Positions 44,830-58,370 are shown, numbered from the stretch's first letter. The stretch: 64,000 bases of DNA from Maea johnstoni (GCA_963942565.1 OZ012694.1:25617031-25681030), one strand, 5' to 3'. Numbers and translations are program-made. Notes: generated from the sequence alone by a model not told the origin.

Positions 44830-45325
44830 CCCCAGGTGCTGCTGTCCCACAATGCATTGCAGCTAGTATGCAATGTTTACAGACCCTCCTCTCCCGCTCA
44901 GATAGTTTTGAATACTCTCCTCACAAGTAGTAGTTGTTGTTGCAGCTTGAGGAATACTAGTGTCTTGTCTGCAGCGTGGTGTAGTGCACAGGATAACAAA
45001 CGGCTTAGGATCAAACACTTGAGCGCTCCTCTCGGCTGTTGGTCTGTGCTGAGTGCCCTAGCCTCCAGTGTGTGATTAAACACAAGTGCACAGGAAAAAC
45101 AGGACTTTTTCCACATCTAATACCATTAATTTTTGTAAGCTCTTGAGCTTAGTACTTTGAAAGCTGCGGTAATTGATTTGCGGCAAGAAGTGGAGGGCTG
45201 GATTAGAGAAGGCGTGTCTGGAGACTAGAATCAAGCTTGTATTCAGGCGTATAGTTGTTGAACGGGGGCGGTGTGAATTAAAGCAAGTCTTAAGGATCTA
45301 GATTTGAGATTTTGGAATCGTCAGA
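44830..45325 (+). promoter_or_regulatory. Putative promoter and 5' UTR of exon B
   Basis: This stretch is GC-richer and repeat-free compared with its surroundings. TCCCACAATGC at 44845-44855 fits the ZNF143/Staf core TCCCRNNRTGC, and GGGGGCGG at 45264-45271 fits an Sp1-type GC box. In-frame TGA at 45305-45307, six codons before the exon B ATG, marks the end of the untranslated leader. The transcription start cannot be placed from sequence. Confidence 0.4.
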
Positions 45326-45430
45326 ATGCCCGGAGTTCCAGCGTACTATCCTGAACAGCTGGAGAGATGGGGAGAGAACCAGGTGGAAGTGAAAATACAC
45401 GCCTCCGGAACGGCCAAGGTTTTCATAAAG
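45326..45430 (+). CDS. Candidate first coding exon B (partial gene, unrecognised)
   Basis: 35 codons: begins MPGVPAYYPEQLERWGEN and ends SGTAKVFIK. The start is fixed by an in-frame TGA at 45305 and has A at -3. The exon ends ATA AAG followed by GTAAGA, a strong 5' splice site, phase 0. Codon use is mixed and GC-richer than the flanks. The last 20 residues match those of exon A (25156-25242) in length, phase and 8 positions, with R(H/W)GE before them. A proline/tyrosine-rich head precedes the shared part. No family recognised; the rest of the protein lies outside or further downstream. Confidence 0.6.
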
Positions 45431-45783
45431 GTAAGATGCTTAGTGAAAACAACTACTTGTTAAAACAAAACATGAGGGAGAAGGATTCAGGAAGAGCTGC
45501 CATGGACAAAATTCAAATACCTGAACAAATATATAGATTGCATGTTTTAAATGTTTTGATATTGTCATGATAGGTAAAATATGGATTTTTATGCCTATTT
45601 TGAAGATCAATTTTTTATGCCTTTTTGGAATAAGCACAAAAAAGCATTTCTTTTTTTTTATATAAAATTGCAGTTTTTTTTTTAATTTCTTGTGATGAAA
45701 TCATTTAAAAATGACTTATTTCAACAGAAAGCATGAATTCCCATTCCTGTTTGAATTGAATTTTAGAGAATTGATTTTCATTA

Positions 45784-45970
45784 CGTTCAAAGTACAAGGA
45801 CGCAAAGACGTTTGAAAATCATCTAAACCCTGTCATATATATGTTGGTATTCATTTGATAGCTCGTGCTGAGTTCTCTCAGATGAGTATCCATGTGCCAG
45901 GGTTTCAGTCATTTTTCAGATTTTTTGCATCATTTTGTAGCGGCTGCATTAGCCACCAGCTGTATACGGG
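45784..45970 (+). mobile_element. TTAA-type MITE family A, left end lost
   Basis: Body from AAAGTACAAGGACGCAAAG to GCTGTATACGGG followed by TTAA (45971-45974). A short ATATAT expansion sits in the middle (GTCATATATATGTTGG). Confidence 0.82.
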
Positions 45971-46263
45971 TTAAAAACATAAAAAAAAGTATGAAAAATA
46001 AAATTGAATACATGCAGCATGCAGGGAAAGACTAACTTTAGTCTGTCAATATGTTTGTTGCATACACAATTAGGTGTCTGCCGCATAACCACACACACAC
46101 CCAGCCATTTGTCCCGCTTATAAATAGTTGTCTTAATGGCTGTTGTGTCTGTCAGCCTGTTCAGTCTGGGCGCTGCAAGTTTCTGATGTATGGGGCCCTA
46201 AGTATATTGTTGAGAGAACAATTATTAGGCTAGGTTAGATAGAATTGGAGTTTTAAAGAAGGT

Positions 46264-46520
46264 AATTATCATCATAATCGTCATTGTTATCATCATTGTC
46301 ACTATCATCTCTATTCTTGTTATTGTTATAATTATTATTATTATAATTATTATTATCATTAGTAGTAGTATTTTTATCATTATTATTATTAATATTATTA
46401 TTATTATTATTATTTTTATTCTTATCATTATTATAATTATCATCATTACTATCATCATCATTATTTTGATTTTTATTATTTTATCATTATCATTGCTGTC
46501 ATCACCATTATCATGAGTTC
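46264..46520. repeat. (ATT/ATC)n microsatellite
   Basis: Imperfect trinucleotide tract of ATT and ATC. Frames rich in Ile/Met are artefacts. Confidence 0.93.
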
Positions 46521-46852
46521 GATAATGGGGTAGGGTTATTATTTCAGGTAATGATGTTTAACAGGTTGATTATCGAATGGATAGATTAATGAACTCCCAC
46601 CACTACAATCTTGAGGGTTTTAACGAGTTCACAAATAGGTGTCTGTAGAGGACAAGCAGATGAGCTAGGTGATAAAAGACAGACATGCTGCCACTTACAC
46701 AGCTTTTTGACTACATTTGCAGCTTTTTTAAACAGCTGATGGAGTAGTAAAAAACTGTACTGATAGAGTATTAAGAATTTAAGAGTTGTCTGAGGTTACA
46801 GGTCATGGACCACTGATGAGCAAAACCTAAACTTATTGTGCATGAAAGCCTT

Positions 46853-47519
<667 letters not shown>

Positions 47520-47667
47520 GGCCTAAAATAAGAAATTGTTTGTTTCCTGTAACGAGCTGAAAAAAAAATGGGTAGGTAGGTCGGTAGTTTCATCTTTTTT
47601 TGATTATTTTTCTGAGTAAAGACTTGTTAGGGTAGGGTTACAGGAAACAAGCAACTTTTTTTAGGTT
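47520..47667. mobile_element. PIF/Harbinger-like MITE family B, copy 9 (internally deleted)
   Basis: GGCCTAAAATAAGAAATTG to TTTTTTTAGGTT, TTA on both sides (47517-47519, 47668-47670). At 148 bp it lacks the central ATGCATAAAACACAC region of the others. Confidence 0.82.
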
Positions 47668-48009
47668 TTACCATCTACCTAACTGTAAAGCCACCATGCA
47701 CATACCAAGATTGGTCTTGCAAGTATCTGAAAACCTTGTCAAATTCACCTAATGTTTGTGATTTAATTGCATGTTTCATATAGAAATATCATCTCAAAAT
47801 ATGTTCCAAGGTTACAACCGAAAATATTTTTATGAATTTTACGATCATGCAAAGTTGCAATCTATGAATGAACATTATTTCTTTTAGCTATTTGGCATTA
47901 TGTTTCTGTATGACTGCTCTTCGTTTGAGTTGTGATTTGTTTTGAAAACTTAAGTCAGAACGATTCATGAGCATTTAGACTTTTTACTTTGGAAAAAATA
48001 GCTTTTCTG

Positions 48010-48244
48010 GCAAGGTTAGCTTATTTATTTAAAAACTTAACCCTTCCAATGCTAAGGCTACTTTTGTCCAATGCACAATAATGCAAAGGTTTTTGAAAAC
48101 CATCTAAACCCTGTCATGTTGGTATTCATTGGATAGCTCTTACTGGGTACTCTCCGATGAGTACCCATATGCCAGGATTTCAATCATTTTTCAGTATTTT
48201 TCAGGTTTTTGTTTTAGGCAAAATAGCCATCAGCAACATGAGGG
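48010..48244 (+). mobile_element. TTAA-type MITE family A with co-duplicated flank, copy 2
   Basis: Body 48041-48244 between TTAA (48037-48040) and TTAA (48245-48248). The 30 bases before it (TCTGGCAAGGTTAGCTTATT, TATTTAAAAAC) match the flank of the copy at 38116. Confidence 0.9.
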
Positions 48245-48555
48245 TTAAGTTAAAAATGGATGACCTGGCAAGGTATGAGCATTTTTTATCCTCCTGAAAT
48301 GGGAACAGAATGTTATGTACAGACTGAGTTTGAGGTGAACAAACACCTACTCTGCTTATCTGTCAAATTATGTAAACAAGTCTTTCTGATGACCTGAAAT
48401 GTCTTGTGACTCTGTAAATAGTTAAGGCACATTCTACCAAACATTACACTTTGTAAATGGACCATTGGATATGTACAAATAACAAATATGATACTCAACC
48501 ACATACCATTTTAGACTGAGTTGAATACCAACATATTGTTCTTGTCTTGTATTTA

Positions 48556-48583
48556 TTTTTGTTATTATCATCATCATCATTAA

Positions 48584-48631
<48 letters not shown>

Positions 48632-48846
48632 CATTATTATTATTATTTTTATTATCATTATGAGTATGATTATTATTGTTTTCATTATTATTATTATCAT
48701 CATCATCATCATCATCATAATTATTATCATTATCATTAGTATTATCATTATTATTATTATTATAATGATAATTAGTAGTAGTAGTAGTAGTACTACTACT
48801 ACTACTACTACTACTATATTACTACTACTACTACTACTACTACTAC
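48556..48846. repeat. (ATT)n/(ATC)n/(CTA)n compound microsatellite
   Basis: ATT and ATC trinucleotides to about 48770, then AGTAGTAGTAG joined to CTACTACTACTA, forming an inverted pair. Long Ile, Ser and Val frames are artefacts. Confidence 0.95.
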
Positions 48847-48849
48847 TGC

Positions 48850-49256
48850 TTTCCATTATTAAGAATTTATATTATAAGTATATCCATGATGATAGTTGTA
48901 ATGGATGTCAAAAAAGAGGGAAAATGTTAATATTCAGTATTGTTATGTGAAGTTTCCTAGAAACCAGACTTTCCTGGGTATATATGTAGTAGACTAACGA
49001 CATACTCAAGGTGCCAGGCTGCCTTCTTTTAAACATGTCAATGTGTGTAGGTGTCTGGTGCAGTATTTACAGCTCTGTTTGCTGGGAGAAAAAAAATAAT
49101 AATCGTAGGCACAAAAATAAGTTTCTGTAGAGTTTTGTAACAACATGGATGTCTCCTATATACAGTGTCTGTCACCATCCAAGACTTCCAGGAAAAAAAT
49201 AATTTATCCTAATTTTCCAACATGAATGGCTTAACCATCTCATGCCTGAAGATGAG
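48850..49256. other. No recognisable feature
   Basis: Short mirror CATCTCATGCC...GATGAG between two TTAA strings at 49231-49260; otherwise nothing. Confidence 0.35.
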
Positions 49257-49260
49257 TTAA

Positions 49261-49457
49261 CCCATATGCTGCTGGTAACTAATCAACCAATACAAAAAGA
49301 TGCAAAAAACCTGAAAAATGACTGAAACCCTGGTAAATGGGTACTCATCTGAGAGTACTCAGCGAGAGCTATCCAATGAATACGAACATGACAGGATTTA
49401 GATTGTTTTCAAAGATTTTTTGTGCTTTAGACGAAAGTAGCCTCAGCATTGGAAGGG
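49261..49457 (-). mobile_element. TTAA-type MITE family A, complete
   Basis: TTAA (49257-49260), CCCATATGCTGCTGG ... CAGCATTGGAAGGG, TTAA (49458-49461). 197 bp, with an exact TTAA duplication. Confidence 0.92.
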
Positions 49458-49513
49458 TTAAAGCAACACAATATAACTCTCCTACACCCCATTGAGACTG
49501 ACCTTGTTCTTTC

Positions 49514-49949
49514 TAGGGATGTCATCGATAGTCAACAAATCGATTAAATGTCAAATTAAATTAAATGTCAATTAAATCAAATTGAATGGTTGGGTATCGA
49601 ATCGAAATAATCGATATTCTGTAACCCAATAATTGTGTATGATTATTAATCAAAAATACACTTTTCCGAGATATTTTCCTGTTAAATTAATGCAAAGTGA
49701 AACTCTGACTAAATATTGAAGTATTTTCTATGGCTTTTGAAAGAGAAATTGGAAGGAATGGTGTGCTTTACTCAGGCATATGGCCAATTAAGACACAGGG
49801 TATCCAACCAAAATGAAGGGATATCAATGACATCCCTATAAATAATTGTGCCCTACGAGAACTTTACAGTGTATCGAATCGAATTGAATCAAATCGAAAA
49901 ATATATCAATTAATCGAATCGATAAAATTTCATATCAATGACATCACTA
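49514..49949. mobile_element. hAT-like MITE (TAGGGATGTCAT), copy 1
   Basis: Ends TAGGGATGTCATCGATA and CATATCAATGACATCACTA, flanked by a perfect 8-bp duplication GTTCTTTC (49506-49513, 49950-49957). The subterminal AATCGAT-rich regions are inverted. 436 bp; the interior has a tract (GAAACTCTGACTAAATATTG...) absent from the copy at 54947. hAT assignment rests on the 8-bp duplication and TA(G) termini. Confidence 0.85.
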
Positions 49950-50122
49950 GTTCTTTCTTCTCTATTGTTCTTTACTTTGCCAGCATACTTAAAGTTCCCA
50001 CCTGCAGGCATAGAGGGAGGGTAGATACTGAAATTTAATTTTGTTTATTGTATATGAATTTATTTTCATCTGAAAACATCCATCCCTATCTTAAAAATTA
50101 GATTTCAAGTTCTGACCATAAC

Positions 50123-50295
50123 CAGGGCTCAACATCAGCTGGAGCCAGATTCTTCTGCGGCTCCCTCAAATTTCTGCAGGGAGCCCAAAGATGTACAGGT
50201 TTCTATACACACTAGTAGTGTGTCTAGAAACCTGTACATCTTCGTTTAGGCTCCCTGCGGAAATTTGTGGGAGCCGCAGGAGAATCTGGTCTGCC
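50123..50295. mobile_element. Snapback palindrome with CAGGGCTC end
   Basis: CAGGGCTCAACATC opens a sequence whose 50140-50212 and 50217-50290 arms are nearly perfect complements (CAGATTCTTCTGCGGCTCCC against GGGAGCCGCAGGAGAATCTG), meeting at CACACTAGTAGTGTG. The hairpin stem would be about 70 bp. The opposite CAGGG-type terminus was not found. Confidence 0.7.
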
Positions 50296-51214
50296 TTTTT
50301 AAAAGTAGCTAGGCGTTCATGGAGCCATATTAGATTAGGTCTTTATAATTAATATCTTTAAAGGTGTTTTTCTTTCATATAAGCTGACATGTATTTCAGG
50401 GTTCAGTGCCCCTTTAAGGTCAATCCCTTATAGGGGAGAAATTCATTTAAGCTATTGTATGAGGAAATTGGCTGATATATAAGGCTGGTCTTGTTTGCCA
50501 CCTTTTGGTGCCCCCAGGGATGCTAGGGTACAAAATGGAGCTGAAACCATTAATGCTTATGATTTCCTCTTGAAACTGTTGTCTGTAACTTTGATACTTT
50601 TGTCTTTACCTGAGAATAATGAATGCTTTTGCAAAATATTTGATGAGGAGTTGTTGGTATTTTCCTGAGTAACATTGCTCTTTTCAATATCTTCCCAAAT
50701 ATGCTTTTTCTTTAAAGATTCAACCTAAAATGTCAGGCTGTGAGTGTTAATGGGTTAAATAGGTGCTTCCTGTACTAGAAGGTTAAAGGCCAAAAATAGT
50801 CTTTCTATTTAGGTTATATCTTACTTACCAAAACACCTTTCTGAAAATATTTAATGAAGGGATATGGATCAGAAATACACAAACAACAATCCTTTAATAT
50901 TATGCAAATTTCTGATTTATTCCAAAGTTGTTTTCAAAACTACCAACCAAGAATGTACTTCACAGAAGAGTTAGAGGACCAAAATCATGAATAGGTTAAA
51001 AGGTTTTTGAAAAATAACTAAAAGATTATGTTAACCAGAATCTAAGGAAAATTTGTCTTTCAAATTTTTAAAGAGTTCTTCCTTCATTCATGTATTTTTG
51101 TCAAAACTAAAATCGATCCAGACGACAATTGTTAAAGAGTGCTGATGTAAACATGATCTGAATGGGTAGATAGCAGAATTTTTAGCATGACAGGAAATGG
51201 TCACATAGAACTTT
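50296..51214. other. No clear feature
   Basis: 50690-50900 has weak resemblance to the second TTAA MITE family (GAAAATATTTAATGAAGG, GGCCAAAAATAG). Otherwise nothing is supported. Confidence 0.35.
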
Positions 51215-51585
51215 TAAAAATCACTAAATACAACTTTCAACCCCAGGAGCATGCTAAAACTCCTATATTAAGCTGCAAGCTGGTGAATTATATACTTCCT
51301 TACCTATATATCCCACTTTTATGTAGACATTTCCACTAAAACTGCTTTTACAATCAGTTTTCTTCTACGAGGGGATATCTGTGAGACTGTCTCTTTGTGT
51401 AACAGCCCCTCGGATAGCTTATTTGATTTGACCTATATAGATGCGGATGCATTGGATTCTTTGGGGGGGGGGGGGAAAATTAAGCAGGAAGCACAGCCAC
51501 AGCACAGTGTAGCACGGTAGCCGCCACTCCATATTCTGGGTCCTCCCTATGGTAACCTAGCTATGTGCACATTTCCTGTAATGGT
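51215..51585. repeat. Unclassified dispersed repeat J, copy 2
   Basis: Same order of landmarks as 2622-2999, from AACTTTTAAAAATCACTA to ATTTCCTGTAATGG. A G12 tract is inserted near 51464. Confidence 0.6.
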
Positions 51586-51979
51586 GTTTTGCAGATTCCT
51601 CTTCTCATGCTCAGACCCAGATTAGCCCTAGACTGTGATTTCATGGAGAAATGCGTTCCTCTATCTTGGTCTGTGTGTTTTGCGTGATGCCTAGGTGTTA
51701 GTTTTTGCCCAGCTGATCTTAGGTGGCAATAAGGGTGACCACAGGATCAGGGGTGTCCAAATATTAACGTCCTGGAGCTCAGTTGATTGGCCCTGGTCTA
51801 GTAGTTAGCTGGAGCCCTGCTAGTCAGGCTAGTGCTATTGTCAGACCCTGTCCCCTGCTCTTATTGAAATTCTGTTTTGTCTCTCCCCTGGAGTGACCTG
51901 ATAGTAAACTACATATATGTGGGTTTAAAAGTTCACTGGGAGGAACGGAAGCATCACCAGACAAAAACCTTCAGTACAT
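51586..51979. other. No recognisable feature
   Basis: Unique-looking sequence with ordinary base composition. A 63-codon plus frame (51877-52068) runs into the tandem repeat. Confidence 0.35.
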
Positions 51980-52995
51980 CAAACAAGGACAGCTATACCA
52001 TCGTGGTGGACACTTCACTGCATGAGAAAAGCATTACTCAGTCATACCAGAGAAATACATCCCCTTGATCCGCAACGCCATAGGCACAGCATGCTAGTAC
52101 CTAGGGTATGTGCGCCTCGGGTTACGCGCTGTAGCCTTGGAAAGTATTGGTCACGTGATCTTTTTCAGAAAGAGGCTGGCTGGCTTCCTGTACTTGAACG
52201 AGTATGTATTTCTCTGGTCTCATTGTTTCGTCGGCGCGTTTTCAATCGCCGCGCACTTCTTTTTTATCATACAATAAAAATAATGGTATGTTTGTAATCC
52301 TTAGAATCTCAGCTTTCAGAATATCTAAATTTTATTGTGACCCGAGCGGTTCCCGAATTACAGCAGGTTGAAGTTGAGGTTGAGGCCACTCACTGAGATG
52401 TCATCCTATCTAGGTCAGATAGGTTTCCAAGGAGATGGTGTCAGCAGGCAGGATACACAGGTTATCTATGAGTCATAGTGGGAGGCAGCGAAATTTGATG
52501 ATGCATTCTCAGTGCCCACTCCCTGTCTACTACTCTCAGGTCATACTTGTAAACTCATTGTTAGCTACATCTCGCTCTAATCTCTATTGAGGACAGCAAT
52601 ACCTTTCTTCAGTACCTGAAACTAATCAGTACTAGTAATAGCTGCCCTATATTATATTGGACACTTCATGTGAAAAGCATTACATAATCACATAAACTCA
52701 CTGTTGGATTCATCTAGCTCTGATCTTTAGTGAGGACAGCTTTATTTTTTGTTAGTGCTTGAAATCTACCCTTTTGTGGTGGACACTTCATGTGAAAAGC
52801 ATTACTTAGTTACACAAACTCACTGTTAAGATACATCTAGCTCTAATTTCTAGAGTGGACAGCTATATACTTTTCTTTAGTACCTGTAATCTACTAGCAA
52901 TAGCTATCCTGTTGGGGTCGACACTTCATGTAAAAAGCATTACTTTACATAAACTCACTGTTAGATACAGATAGCTCCGATCGTTAATGGGGCAG
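51980..52995. repeat. ~125-bp tandem repeat split by element H
   Basis: Units contain AGGACAGCTATACC, TGGTGGACACTTCATGTGAA, AAAGCATTACTTAG, AAACTCACTGTTAGATACAT and CTAGCTCTGATC. One partial unit (51980-52046) lies before the insertion and about three and a half after it (52547-52995). Confidence 0.8.
52048..52539 (-). mobile_element. Element H, copy 2, with 7-bp target duplication
   Basis: Starts CAGAGAAATACATCCCC and ends CCTGTCTACTACTCTCAG, flanked by GTCATAC at 52041-52047 and 52540-52546 within the 125-bp tandem repeat. Opposite orientation to the copy at 5958. It keeps GGTCACGTGAT and GTATGTGCGCCTCGGGTTAC and has about 200 extra central bases, including GTTTCGTCGGCGCGTTTTCA. Confidence 0.72.
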
Positions 52996-53879
52996 CTATA
53001 CTTTTCTGTGGCACTTGGCCCAACCATTTAAATGCATGAAGAGGCCTGATTTTTAGTGATATCCTTTTAAAATTCTTTTTAAAATACTTGAAGGAAAAAT
53101 GTTACACAAAACCCAGTCAACAAGTCTTCTTTTTATTTTTTAATTTGTAAAAGTATCCGTATGATTTTGTACCTTTGTGTATAGTCAATAAACATACAAT
53201 ACAATACAATGTAATTTCTGTATTTTTCTATAGTGCCCTAATATATGTATGGATGTATTGCTTGGTTTCTTGTCTCAGGTATTCCAGAACATTTGAAAGG
53301 TTTTGTTCTTTTTTCATCAAAGTCCTTTCTTGTCTGATCTTTCTCGTTATCTTATCTTGATGGTGTAAAAATGGTAGATTTATTACAATGTGCGTGTGTG
53401 TGACTTTGATATCCATCATTTTGAAGTCTCATTGACATTTGCATAAATCAAACAACTGACCTAGACTATCAGCAAATGAATATTCATTTTTATATTAGAT
53501 AAGTAGCTATAGCTCCAAAAACCATTAGCTCCATTATTCAAGACTATATAAAGTTGAGAAGGGCTATAAAATAACTAATTGCTGTAATAGTAGCTAAGAA
53601 AATTAGAAAAAAGTCACAATCAGACAAATGTCAAGAATATAAGTTGAGGAAAAAAAACATTTGCTCCTTGAGCACTTCTCTTACTGCACAAAAATGAATT
53701 AGAACACGAGAGAATTCTATCTTTAACATTTCAAACTGGGTCAATAGGAAGGAATTCTAATCTTTGGGGTATTTGCTATCTATATGAGATAACAAGCTAA
53801 TTGGCAAAACTGCAGTCATTTGGGCTTAAGGATGTCAATAAAATGTTTTACCTCTAAGTGTATTCAGCTTTTTGGAGTA
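52996..53879. other. No recognisable feature
   Basis: Unique-looking AT-rich sequence with a short ATACAATACAAT run near 53197. Confidence 0.35.
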
Positions 53880-54033
53880 TCTGAAAATGACTGAAACCCT
53901 GGCACATGGGTACTCTGAAAGTGCTCAATAGAAGCTATCCAATGAATACAAACATAACTGGGTTTAATATTTTTCCAAAAAATCCTTTCATGCTTGTGTT
54001 TTGAATGAAAGACTAGCCTCCGCATTAGAGGGG
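53880..54033 (-). mobile_element. TTAA-type MITE family A, diverged partial
   Basis: CTGAAAATGACTGAAACCCT through CTCCGCATTAGAGGGG. The CAGCAGCATAAGGG-bearing end is missing. Confidence 0.75.
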
Positions 54034-54182
54034 ATAAGTGGCAGTCTATAGATTTGTGTCTGTTTATCTGACACACATGCACCACAAAACAACTTAACTT
54101 CAGCCACCACAAAATGATCCAACTTTTCATTTCACAGGATAAACCTGGAAACCTGTGAGTTAATCCGAATCAACCTGCATTA

Positions 54183-54490
54183 TGATATTGTCTTTCTCTG
54201 TAGTCATTGCTAAGGTGACCCTGAGTCCTAGTGGTTTCGCCTTAATGACCTTTAACAGGAAGTTGAGACTGGATCCCTGGCATATGGGTTCTCATCTGAG
54301 AGTACTCAGCGAGAGCTATCCAATGAATACCAACATGACAGGGTTTAGATGGTTTTCAAAAATCTTTGTGTCCTTGTGCTTTGGACAGAAGTAGCCTCAG
54401 CATTGGAAGGGTTGATACTGTCTTTCTCTTTAGTCATTGCTAAGGTGACCCTGAGTCCTAGTGGTTTCGCCTCAATGACCTTTAACTGAG
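54183..54490. repeat. Direct repeats bracketing a family A MITE
   Basis: 54183-54255 and 54414-54490 are near-identical: TTGTCTTTCTCTGTAGTCAT, TGCTAAGGTGACCCTGAGTC, CTAGTGGTTTCGCC, ATGACCTTTAAC. Between them lies a minus-oriented family A MITE lacking one end (54270-54411). Too long for a target duplication; a tandem duplication that captured the MITE is likelier. Confidence 0.8.
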
Positions 54491-54712
54491 GAACCGGTCA
54501 GTTGAGAAGTTGACCAGCACCTGGTGTTGACATACTGAGGTGCTTAAGACCGCTTCAGAAATTCTCTCCTGTCTCATTTCTGTCCACAAGGAATTTTGCG
54601 TTCATTCAAAGGACAGAGACTAATGGAAATAGTTCTGTGGACAAAGGAGAGGGGTACGAGAGCGTTTGTATTACTTCCCCACACATATAAATAATAGATA
54701 ACGGTAAAAGAT

Positions 54713-54835
<123 letters not shown>

Positions 54836-54946
54836 TTTATGTATGTATGTATTCATATCAAATTATTTCATTATCGTATCAGCCTTACCACATTTGTTAG
54901 TGTACAATATCTCAAAAACAAATGACAATCTAGTAGTGGGTGTTTG

Positions 54947-55278
54947 TAGTGATGTCATTGATATGAAATTTTATCGATTCGATTAATTGATATATTTTTG
55001 ATTCAATTCGATTGGATTCGATACGCCGTAACGTGCTTGTACGGCACAATTATTTAAAGGGATGTCAATGACATCCCTATAAATAAAGGTTTCACTTTGT
55101 GTTAGTTTAACAGGAAAATGTCTGGGAAAAGTGTATTTTTTTTTATTAATAATCATACGCCATTATTGGGGTTCAGAATATCGATTATTTTGATGCAATA
55201 GCCAACCATTCGATTCGATTAAATTGACAAAGTTAAATTGACGATTTACTGATTTGTCGACTATCAATGACATCCCTA
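54947..55278. mobile_element. hAT-like MITE (TAGGGATGTCAT), copy 2
   Basis: Ends TAGTGATGTCATTGATATG and CTATCAATGACATCCCTA, in reverse orientation to copy 1, with a perfect 8-bp duplication GGTGTTTG (54939-54946, 55279-55286). 332 bp. GGGATGTCAATGACATCCC in its middle is a second small palindrome, shared with copy 1. Confidence 0.87.
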
Positions 55279-55286
55279 GGTGTTTG

Positions 55287-55802
55287 GATAAGCAAATCAA
55301 CATATTGGAATGAAGTACATAAAACAAATATGAATTACATTAAAACATGCTTTACAGTAATCCCAAACACTCATTTTTATTCATGATTACTACCTATGAC
55401 AAACTGGCACTTGTTTACAAATGTCTCGTAAGGCTACCAATTAACATGACCACTACTTGCTATTGGTAGATGCCAATGTCTCAAGAACATGTAACAATGT
55501 AACACTCAAGTGTTGAGAGAATAAGTAGGCACATAGATTCATTGGATTAAAAGGAATTGCATTTACCAAAGTACAAAAATGCTTAATAATCCCAAATGCC
55601 TTTTTTAGTGAGTTCAATGCGCCACCAGGGACAAACTGGCTTTTAAAGCACTTAAAAGTATCACGTTTGCAGGAAGTTGTCTTGCTTTACAAACATCTTA
55701 TGATGTTACATAAAATAACAAGTACTCGCTCATGACAATAATTGCTACTGTCAGTTTGTGAAGCGCTTCAGTTTACACTAACTGGAATTATATTAAGCAC
55801 TG
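55287..55802. other. No recognisable feature
   Basis: Two loose repeats (AAACTGGCACTTGTTTAC and ACAAACTGGCTTTTAAAGC) hint at old duplication. Nothing else. Confidence 0.35.
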
Positions 55803-56019
55803 CAGGGTGCAACATAGGTTGGAAAATATTATCTTCTGAGTGGGGCAAGCTGCCTCCAAAATTGACTGACCCCGTCGGCGCTTCCACTTGCCCCGCCAGC
55901 ACTTCCACTTGCCCCACCACTCTGGGGCAAGTATGGGTCTTGTTCAGCTTGCCCCATTGCCGTTTTTTGCTGAATTCACTTGCAACTTACAATGGGGCAA
56001 GTGGTTATGTTGCACGCTG
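55803..56019. mobile_element. Repeat family E (CAGGGTGCAACATA), copy 2
   Basis: Termini CAGGGTGCAACATA and TATGTTGCACGCTG are complementary over 14 bases with one mismatch. Inside are repeated CTTCCACTTGCCCC and GGGGCAAGT. Eight-base flanks AAGCACTG and AAACACAT agree at five positions, so an old hAT-type duplication is possible. Co-linear with 33300-33530. Confidence 0.6.
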
Positions 56020-57252
56020 AAACACATCTTCACTAGCCTCAGGAATAGGTTTGGCTGAACATGTATCTCTCCATATGGGAAAGTACTATGCAGGAAATTA
56101 CTCATCCAGAACAAAAAATTACTCGCATATGCAAGTGGAGCAAGGAGTGGCAGTTTACAGCATTGGTCTGTCTGTTACTAATGCATCATAGGCAGCCTTT
56201 TACAATACTGCTTGCTTCCGTAGCTTGTATCCAGTGGAGAATAGCATGCCAAGTTTCTACAAACATTAGGCAGAAATACAAAGTGAAGAAAAAACATTCA
56301 CAACTGATGGCCATTTCAAATTGGTGTTGTGAATGTGTGTGTATGTGTGCCAATAACTAAAGCATGCACCACAACATATAGTGCTTGGCGTATATCAATG
56401 TTGCTGTTCTTTTGACCTCTCTTTAAATGACGAAGTGTTTGCTGTGGTAATTATTATTCTAATTATGTTTTTTTTTAAATTTTCTATCTTTTTCTTAATT
56501 AAAAAGGTGATTTTAGGAACTAAATTTCTAACATATGTTGTATCATTTTCGGCCTTAGGAATGCTTGAGCCTTGACCTATATGTTTGAAAGATGTATTCT
56601 ATTAAATAGGATTGAAAAATTATAAAGCTTAATTCATTTTCATTATTTTTGAATATATATTTGTTTTTCTATCCTCATTCCTGGGGTTAGATTATTGAAT
56701 GAAAAGTAAGATGTGATATTGATAACTTCAATAATACTATTATCATATATTTAGCATAAACTATCTTATATAATATTTTTCATATGGTATTTTATACGAT
56801 AACTTTAACTACTTGGTAGATATTCAGCATATAAATTATTTTTGGTCCTGAAAGGAGAATTGTTGCTAGTCTTGAAACTTGTGTAACTTAACAAGTGTGT
56901 TCTAAGTGGTGTACGTGACTATGACATTTGATGAGCTTTCTAAGAGATATTTCTGGCTGGGAGCATGGCATAGGCACTTAATTCCCTCTCTTGACATTGC
57001 CTATGGCCCCTGGGTCAGGCCCAGAGGTAAGAATAGAACAAAGACAGTCATGTTCTCACAAAAACAGGAAGTTACACAAGACCTGGAATCCTTCCAGGCT
57101 GTCTGCACACCCTTAAGCATCAACTTGAAAGGTGTAGGAGAAACTGTGGTTATTTGATTATTTTCTTAACGTGTATCAAACAATTACAGCTTATTTGAAG
57201 GACAAACACTGTTCCAATAAATACAAACAATATGTCTGTGTGTCTGAGTATA
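56020..57252. other. No recognisable feature
   Basis: A 99-codon plus frame (56061-56360) and an 83-codon plus frame (56906-57157) were examined. Neither has a domain, repeat, signal or splice-site pattern I can support. Confidence 0.35.

Positions 57253-58370
<1,118 letters not shown>

Noticed and set aside
48434-48856. 140-codon Ile/Met/Ser/Val frame
   Set aside because: Translation of a compound trinucleotide microsatellite; same for 42253-42498 and 46225-46461.
56906-57157. 83-codon plus-strand frame as an exon
   Set aside because: Reading quality is not clearly better than chance, no acceptor or donor fits well, and no domain is recognised.
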